Shown here: one piece after another, positions 61,601-64,000 of the stretch
How the letters are laid out: the number at the start of each line of letters is the position of its first letter
Numbering within the stretch: the stretch's first letter is position 1
DNA from: Acanthornis magna
Lineage: Eukaryota > Chordata > Aves > Passeriformes > Acanthizidae
DNA: 64,000 nt
Direction of reading: 5' to 3'
NCBI GenBank assembly: GCA_036785705.1
Contig: JAWUZG010000032.1
Coordinates: 14,712,001-14,776,000, forward strand
Program-made: the position numbers and the translations under genes
Notes under the pieces: generated by a model
Databases searched by the model: none
What the model was told of the DNA's origin: nothing
The model's input: the letters and a program-made list of their open reading frames with translations, nothing else

Positions 61601-64000
61601 GGAGTTAATTAACCATGTAATATTCCTATTATCCACATAAGAGGATGATAACAAGGAACAAAACCAGAAAAATCTCACATTACAGTTAACTTTATGTTGA
61701 CTGCAAATACTAAAAAAAGAGACTTACAAAATCTGCATGCTTTTATTCTCAATTGCTGTATCTTCCTCTAATGTTCAACCCTGTCCTAGAAGTATGCATT
61801 TATTACAGCATTTCTCAAAAATATTGGAACATTTGAAGTCATGTCATACGTTAATTTAACCAGGAAAGCTGAGTTTGGCTGCACCGCAGAGATATGTGAA
61901 AGTCCTAAGCAGTGCTTAACTACAAGAACTGAACAAGCAGATCCAAGATCCAGATCCATTTATACACATTGAGACAGATGCTTAACAAGTGCAATTTATA
62001 TTTTAAATTTAAAAAAAAAAAATTCACAAAATACTTAAGTGCCAGACTCCAGAAAACTGAAAGCCACTTACCTCCGCAACTTTAAGAAACTCTGATACTC
62101 TGGTCATTCGAGTTAGAAATCGTTTGTAGATTTCAAGAGCATCTTTACATTGTCCCTTTTTCATTTCAAAAAATTTCTCTAAAGAAATAATGTGGTAAAT
62201 TTCACTTAAGCTGTCTTACATCAGCAACTCTAGTTTTCAGAAAAATCACGTTTCAAGAATATGACACTATATTAACATTTACTACATTAATCTAGTGGCA
62301 TTCCTCTTGCTTAGTATAATCTAAAAGTTGGGCTTGCTGAGCTGCTAAAGAATTATATAGACCATAAAATTGAACCCCATCATTGTGTGTGATGCCAACC
62401 ACTTTTTAAAAGACTAAAATGTAAGCAAGTGAAGTAGCTACCCAAATTAAAGTTCAAAATAATTAAAGATACTCAAACATATCTTAATATATGTCCTCTC
62501 CAAATTGTCTTCACTCCAAAAAATGTATTTTTTTCACTTAAGTAGCTCTCTAAAGTCCATTTGTGTCCATTACTAAACACAGCTGCCACATATTTACACC
62601 CAATCTTAATGTTTTAAGCAGCAGTAGACAGTGAAATTTCAACTGAATGTTTATGCCCAACCCATTGTGTCATGCTGGTGATCACAGCAGGCTGCCTGAG
62701 CTTCTGAACATGCTCACAGTCTCCTTTACACTTTGTAGGCTGATGGTAGGTAGGGTTCTGGAGGGGATCCAGGCTTGGCAGTCATGCTTTCAGGCAGATC
62801 AGGAATGTTTTTCAGGAGTGTATTACTTCATACAAGGCTACCACATGACATTATCACTCTTTACATCTCCCTGAAAGGAGGTTATAGCCTGGTGAGGTTG
62901 GTCTCTTCTCCCAGCAACAAGGAGGACAAGAGGACACAGTCATAATCTAGGCCAGGGAAGGTTTAGGTTGGACATTAGGAAGAAATTCCTCACAGAAAGG
63001 GGATTAGATATTGGAATGGGCTGCCCAGGGAGGTGGTGGAGTCACCATCCCTGGAGGTGTTTAAGGAACAACTGGATGTAGCTCTCAGTGCCATGGTCTG
63101 GGTGACAAGGTGGTCTTTGGTCACAGGTTGGACCCAGTGATGTCAGAGGTCTTTCCAAACCTAATTGATTCTGTGACATATAACAGAAGAATGTGGGCAC
63201 CTTGAAAATGCAAAAGCTTCTAACTTTGCAGGGCATATTACGCATGCTCACATAGCACTGTACTTTCCTTTAAGCACAGAGATGGTCAGTGTCTTTAAAA
63301 TATACATCTACACACTTTTAAGGACGTGTGAAGATCCAGCCTCAGATGAACACTAATGTAAGAGGGCAAAGCATAAAATTTTCTCTCATTTCAGATGAGA
63401 GGAGTAATGAAAAATGTAATGGAAGTTAAGTAAAAAACATGAAGCAGATCTGGAACTGTTTCTTCACTTGCTTATGGTATGCGAGATAAAGATGCCAGGT
63501 TACTTACCTAGTAAGTTAATAACCCCATCATTGTAGCAAGCAAAAAGTTTGATGAGATCTTTAAACAGAAGCATGAATGCAGCATTTATGACGCCATTTG
63601 TCAGTTCATTTGGATGAACCTAAAAATAAAATATCAGCTATTTACAAAACAGATGTCAAATGGAATTAAACATTTTGGCTTACATCAGGTATTCAATGCT
63701 GTTATAGACAAAATCAAACGCTGAAGTTTTCATGCTAAGACACTAAACAAAACTTTGGTTAGCAGATCAAGGATTGCTTTCTTCACCACTCCAAAACAAT
63801 CCATTACAGCAGAGGAGTATCCACATCAACAGTAAACATCTTAGTCTTGTCTCCTTCACTTATCATGAAGAAGAGGAAGGCAGAGATGCTATTAACAGCT
63901 TTAATGAAATGGACAAAAGATGTCAGTTTACAGCAGAACTTAACAAAACCTCAGTAAGTCTATGAGATAATGTATTCGGATTAATGATGTCAAGAACTTT
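26837..64000 (-). CDS. SNAP91: AP180 clathrin assembly protein, 3' 23 coding exons (5' part outside window)
   Basis: The protein drives clathrin coat assembly and controls synaptic vesicle size at nerve terminals. It binds PtdIns(4,5)P2 through its N-terminal ANTH domain, and AP2 and clathrin through its flexible C-terminal region. I assembled 23 exons on the - strand by reading each splice junction. Their summed length is 2184 nt, so 727 residues plus stop, and every junction is GT-AG and in frame. The product order matches AP180: the last ANTH helices (63619-60905), then an Ala/Pro/Thr/Ser-rich region with DLF, DPF, DAF and DLL motifs, a Gly/Pro/Met-rich segment, and the ending [12 protein letters not shown]. 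With the roughly 182 residues missing at the N-terminus, the total would be near the 907 residues of human AP180. The paralogue PICALM is excluded by the long Ala/Thr tract and the many DLFG repeats. Listed exon spans below are the real coding parts; the rest is intron. Confidence 0.96.
26930..28370 (-). other. SNAP91: SNAP91 intron
   Basis: 1.4-kb intron before the terminal exon. No repeat or additional exon was recognised. Confidence 0.8.
28371..28475 (-). CDS. SNAP91: SNAP91 exon, Pro/Met-rich segment
   Basis: 105 nt, phase 0-0, encoding [20 protein letters not shown] and [23 protein letters not shown] and MRPPFGAA match mammalian AP180. The donor is GTGAGC. Confidence 0.95.
28546..28629 (-). 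CDS. SNAP91: SNAP91 exon, [15 protein letters not shown] segment
   Basis: 84 nt, phase 0-0, encoding [18 protein letters not shown] and [10 protein letters not shown]. Its skipping would keep the frame. A 26-nt T run (gene strand) lies 14 nt upstream of the exon. Confidence 0.94.
28644..28669 (-). repeat. SNAP91: 26-nt poly-T tract in SNAP91 acceptor region
   Basis: Uninterrupted A run on the + strand, so T (U) in the transcript, ending 14 nt before the exon at 28629. It probably forms part of the polypyrimidine tract, and runs this long are usually length-polymorphic. Confidence 0.85.
28670..31628 (-). other. SNAP91: SNAP91 intron
   Basis: About 3 kb with no second gene, LINE or extra exon recognised. 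Short open frames have no family features. Confidence 0.75.
31629..31740 (-). CDS. SNAP91: SNAP91 exon, [18 protein letters not shown] segment
   Basis: 112 nt encoding [37 protein letters not shown]. The acceptor is unusual: (CT)8 followed by GTTAG directly abuts the exon. The donor is GTAGGT. The GDLQWN region is strongly conserved in AP180 and CALM. Confidence 0.95.
31746..31761 (-). promoter_or_regulatory. SNAP91: CT-repeat polypyrimidine tract at SNAP91 splice site
   Basis: Eight AG dinucleotides on the + strand, (CT)8 in the transcript, end five bases before the exon at 31740. CU repeats in polypyrimidine tracts are the classical binding sites of PTBP1 and PTBP2. Regulation is inferred. 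Confidence 0.6.
32936..32966 (-). CDS. SNAP91: SNAP91 31-nt exon
   Basis: 31 nt encoding [11 protein letters not shown] across its junctions, matching mammalian AP180. It is 31 nt and therefore cannot be skipped without a frameshift. The acceptor is ATAATTTTCAG and the donor GTAAGT. Confidence 0.94.
32967..34330 (-). other. SNAP91: SNAP91 intron
   Basis: 1.4-kb intron with ordinary AT-rich sequence. The 118-codon antisense-looking open frame at 33648-34004 has no recognisable features. Confidence 0.75.
34331..34480 (-). CDS. SNAP91: SNAP91 exon, [11 protein letters not shown] segment
   Basis: 150 nt encoding [18 protein letters not shown], an Ala-rich stretch and [17 protein letters not shown]. 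It ends with one base of Asn. The acceptor is CTTTCACTTCCAG and the donor GTAAGT. The Ala stretch replaces the Val/Met/Pro-rich stretch I recall in mammals. Confidence 0.95.
35760..35897 (-). CDS. SNAP91: SNAP91 exon, [14 protein letters not shown] segment
   Basis: 138 nt encoding [19 protein letters not shown], then [13 protein letters not shown] and SSFDAS. Phase 1-1. The FDAAF sequence resembles the FxDxF class of AP2 ligands. Confidence 0.95.
35898..40061 (-). other. SNAP91: SNAP91 intron, 4.2 kb
   Basis: It contains a degraded CR1 body fragment (about 37066-37260). A more GC-rich part near 36370-37470 may contain further old repeat sequence that I could not classify. A 16-nt A run is near 38501-38516. 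Confidence 0.7.
37066..37260 (-). mobile_element. Degraded CR1 LINE fragment, reverse orientation
   Basis: On the - strand the order is GTGGAGAGCCACAGGGATGG, then GAGAGGCTGAACTGGGC, CCTTGAGAAGGC and GGGAATCCTTATAG. This parallels the CR1 3' body where the gagggccac, gaggctgagagagctggg, cagcctggagaag, ggggagacct words occur in sequence. It is diverged with approximate ends. Confidence 0.6.
40062..40145 (-). CDS. SNAP91: SNAP91 exon, [12 protein letters not shown] segment
   Basis: 84 nt encoding [17 protein letters not shown], a Ser run and ADLLS. Phase 1-1. The acceptor is CCCTTTAG and the donor GTAATA. Confidence 0.95.
41013..41096 (-). CDS. SNAP91: SNAP91 exon, VDAFAAPSP segment
   Basis: 84 nt encoding [19 protein letters not shown] and GVIDLFG. 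Phase 1-1. The frame stays open for about 196 nt upstream into the intron, but no in-frame upstream acceptor was found. Confidence 0.95.
41568..41639 (-). CDS. SNAP91: SNAP91 exon, [15 protein letters not shown] segment
   Basis: 72 nt encoding [16 protein letters not shown] and LTGDLLS, with a DLL motif. Phase 1-1. The first Asp is completed from the previous exon. The donor is GTGAGT. Confidence 0.95.
41744..41821 (-). CDS. SNAP91: SNAP91 exon, [10 protein letters not shown] segment
   Basis: 78 nt encoding [19 protein letters not shown] and IDLFGT, with two DLF motifs. Phase 1-1. The acceptor GGCCTTAG has a poor pyrimidine tract. The donor is GTAAAG. Confidence 0.95.
42029..42286 (-). CDS. 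SNAP91: SNAP91 exon, DPFAP motif and long Ala/Thr tract
   Basis: 258 nt, the largest coding exon here. It encodes [20 protein letters not shown], a Pro/Thr/Val segment, then about 50 residues almost wholly Ala and Thr built from GCN and ACN codons, and ends APPALDIFG. Phase 1-1. The near-repetitive GCT/ACT codons form an interrupted trinucleotide array that may vary in length between species or individuals. Confidence 0.96.
42817..42924 (-). CDS. SNAP91: SNAP91 exon, [11 protein letters not shown] segment
   Basis: 108 nt encoding [28 protein letters not shown]. This is almost identical to mammalian AP180, which makes it the strongest single identifier of the gene. Phase 1-1, donor GTGGGT. 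Confidence 0.96.
42925..49046 (-). other. SNAP91: SNAP91 intron, 6.1 kb
   Basis: The largest intron in the window. It holds A tracts (43867-43883), an AATTAAT-rich simple repeat (47604-47650) and a 16-bp palindrome (43550-43565). No nested gene was recognised. Confidence 0.75.
47604..47650. repeat. AT-only simple repeat
   Basis: Tandem-like TAAATTAAT words over about 47 bp within the 6.1-kb SNAP91 intron. Confidence 0.75.
49047..49217 (-). CDS. SNAP91: SNAP91 exon, DPF motif and Thr/Ala-rich segment
   Basis: 171 nt encoding [20 protein letters not shown], a Thr/Ala run and AEVDLFG. DPF is an AP2 alpha-appendage motif and DLFG an AP180 repeat motif. Phase 1-1. The Thr/Ala run differs from mammals in composition as far as I recall. 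Confidence 0.95.
49359..49373 (-). CDS. SNAP91: SNAP91 15-nt microexon
   Basis: 15 nt encode DLLGE across their junctions (G|AC at the start, G|AT at the end), as in the mammalian WGDLLGED segment. The acceptor is weak: ACCATCACTAG follows a T-rich stretch about 25 nt away. A TGC word lies 26-28 nt upstream. The exon is phase 1-1, so it can be included or skipped without a frameshift. Confidence 0.9.
49760..49780. repeat. AAAT tetranucleotide microsatellite
   Basis: About five perfect AAAT/ATAA units inside a SNAP91 intron. Confidence 0.85.
51350..51535 (-). mobile_element. CR1 LINE fragment, reverse orientation
   Basis: On the + strand the words CCATCTTGTCCAGCCTCCTG, then AACACCAGGTCAGGTCAG, then AAAAATCTCCAGGAATGGAG, ending CCCTACCCTCTGAGTGAAA, follow the order of the reverse complement of a CR1 3' end. 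The A run at 51539-51561 follows at once. About 185 bp are recognisable and the fragment is diverged. Confidence 0.75.
51539..51561. repeat. Poly-A tract, 23 nt
   Basis: An uninterrupted A run directly after the reverse CR1 fragment, inside a SNAP91 intron. Confidence 0.9.
53191..53315 (-). CDS. SNAP91: SNAP91 exon, DLLDLQPDF clathrin motif and Ala tract
   Basis: 125 nt encoding [13 protein letters not shown], an Ala/Pro-rich segment and [16 protein letters not shown] resembles AP180 clathrin-binding boxes. Five successive GCT codons give an Ala run (AGCAGCAGC on the + strand near 53213-53227), which could vary in length. The last base begins the Asp of the next exon. Confidence 0.95.
54266..54276. 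repeat. Poly-G tract, 11 nt
   Basis: Eleven G in a row followed by CTGGGTGGGTGG, within a SNAP91 intron; G-quadruplex-capable on the + strand, the non-transcript strand of SNAP91. Confidence 0.9.
54462..54571 (-). CDS. SNAP91: SNAP91 exon, Ser/Thr-rich linker with PVDLF
   Basis: 110 nt starting in phase 0 with [10 protein letters not shown] and [13 protein letters not shown], ending with two bases of Ser. The DLF tripeptide is a candidate binding motif for the AP2 appendage and clathrin. The donor is GTAAGTT. Confidence 0.94.
56321..56348 (-). CDS. SNAP91: SNAP91 28-nt exon
   Basis: 28 nt that complete a Gly and encode SGAPSPLSK. The acceptor has an uninterrupted T tract (CTTTTTTTTCTAG) and the donor is GTAAATA. 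Skipping this exon alone would shift the frame. Confidence 0.92.
57315..57320 (-). CDS. SNAP91: SNAP91 6-nt microexon
   Basis: The gene strand reads TTGCAATTTAG, then the six exon bases CGAAGG, then GTAAGTAC. The exon completes Asn, encodes Glu and begins Gly, giving the PGNNEGSG sequence known in mammalian AP180. Without it, the flanking exons would still join in frame but read PGNKSG. Two TGC words lie 8-10 and 17-19 nt upstream, the kind of motif reported for SRRM4-regulated neural microexons. Gene-finding software normally misses an exon of this size. Confidence 0.85.
57724..57794 (-). CDS. SNAP91: SNAP91 exon, ANTH-to-linker junction
   Basis: 71 nt encoding [18 protein letters not shown] and KKPGN plus two bases of Asn. 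It joins the last ANTH helix to the disordered region. Reading past the donor (GTAGGT) would hit an immediate TAG stop, which fixes the exon end. Confidence 0.93.
57795..60904 (-). other. SNAP91: SNAP91 intron, 3.1 kb
   Basis: It contains a 21-nt A run (59282-59302) and otherwise ordinary AT-rich sequence. A tRNA-like A-box at about 60173 was examined and rejected. Confidence 0.75.
60905..60946 (-). CDS. SNAP91: SNAP91 exon, end of ANTH domain
   Basis: 42 nt, phase 0-0, encoding [14 protein letters not shown]. This short exon closes the ANTH domain, and the DIPDL stretch is invariant in the family as I recall it. The acceptor is TTATCTCCACAG and the donor GTAAGC. Confidence 0.95.
62072..62178 (-). 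CDS. SNAP91: SNAP91 exon, ANTH domain helices
   Basis: 107 nt encoding [22 protein letters not shown] and ending FLKVAE, typical of AP180/CALM ANTH domains. The first two bases complete the Glu started in the previous exon. The donor is GTAAGTGG. Confidence 0.95.
62855..63178 (+). mobile_element. CR1 LINE 3' fragment
   Basis: The words CTGAAAGGAGGTTATAGCC, GGTCTCTTCTCCCAGCAACA, GGTTTAGGTTGGACATTAGG, GGCTGCCCAGGGAGGTGGTG, ACCATCCCTGGAGGTGTTTA and a closing TCTTTCCAAACCTAATTGAT occur in CR1 order. At about 320 bp it is the longest and best-kept CR1 copy in the window. It is antisense to SNAP91 and ends 329 nt before the ANTH exon at 63508. Confidence 0.92.
63508..63619 (-). CDS. SNAP91: SNAP91 exon, ANTH domain helices
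   Basis: 112 nt starting in phase 0 with VHPNELTNG and ending DGVINLL plus one base of Glu. It belongs to the C-terminal half of the ANTH fold. The acceptor is TTTTATTTTTAG and the donor GTAAGTA. The preceding exons lie beyond 64000. Confidence 0.95.

Noticed and set aside
1..64000. CRISPR arrays, operons, phage or plasmid genes
   Set aside because: None present; all gene structure is vertebrate, and the only tandem array is the promoter minisatellite without spacers.

Overview
The window is nuclear DNA from a vertebrate, almost certainly a bird. It has intron-split genes with GT-AG junctions, a CpG island, low gene density, and several degraded CR1 LINE tails of avian type, one of which ends in the repeated ATTCTATG motif. 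Nothing bacterial, plasmid-borne or viral was seen. The species cannot be fixed from the sequence.

Two protein genes are recognisable, and they are transcribed towards each other. PRSS35 (inactive serine protease 35) is on the + strand. Its complete 413-codon reading frame lies in one exon at 5642-6883, preceded by a good 3' splice site, so a non-coding first exon must lie upstream. The CpG island at about 440-1170 is the natural place for that exon and the promoter. The island carries a G-rich minisatellite (669-1020) made of five 38-bp units followed by four 34-bp units.

SNAP91 (AP180, the neuronal clathrin assembly protein) is on the - strand and runs off the right edge. Twenty-three coding exons were placed between 63619 and the stop codon at 26837-26839. 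They total 2184 nt (727 residues plus stop) and stay in frame across every junction. They encode the end of the ANTH domain, the long Ala/Pro/Thr/Ser-rich assembly region with DLF, DPF and DAF motifs, and the conserved C-terminus. The exons coding for roughly the first 180 residues lie beyond 64000. Two of the placed exons are microexons, of 6 and 15 nt.

Layout: 1-440, no gene seen; 440-1170, CpG island; 1170-5626, probable PRSS35 intron with an old LINE remnant and an AT-rich simple repeat; 5627 to about 7580, PRSS35 coding exon and 3' UTR; about 7.6-24.1 kb, intergenic with no convincing gene; about 24.2-26.8 kb, probable SNAP91 3' UTR; 26.8-64.0 kb, SNAP91 exons and introns. The pairing of PRSS35 with SNAP91 matches the order known on human chromosome 6q14. 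The two products act in different places (secretory pathway and presynaptic endocytosis), and no functional link is implied.

I found no undescribed biological system. The points most worth checking are the 6-nt microexon, the run of exons that can be skipped without changing frame and whose junctions encode the Asp of adaptor-binding motifs, two unusual polypyrimidine tracts at SNAP91 splice sites, and the possible G-quadruplex array near the PRSS35 start.
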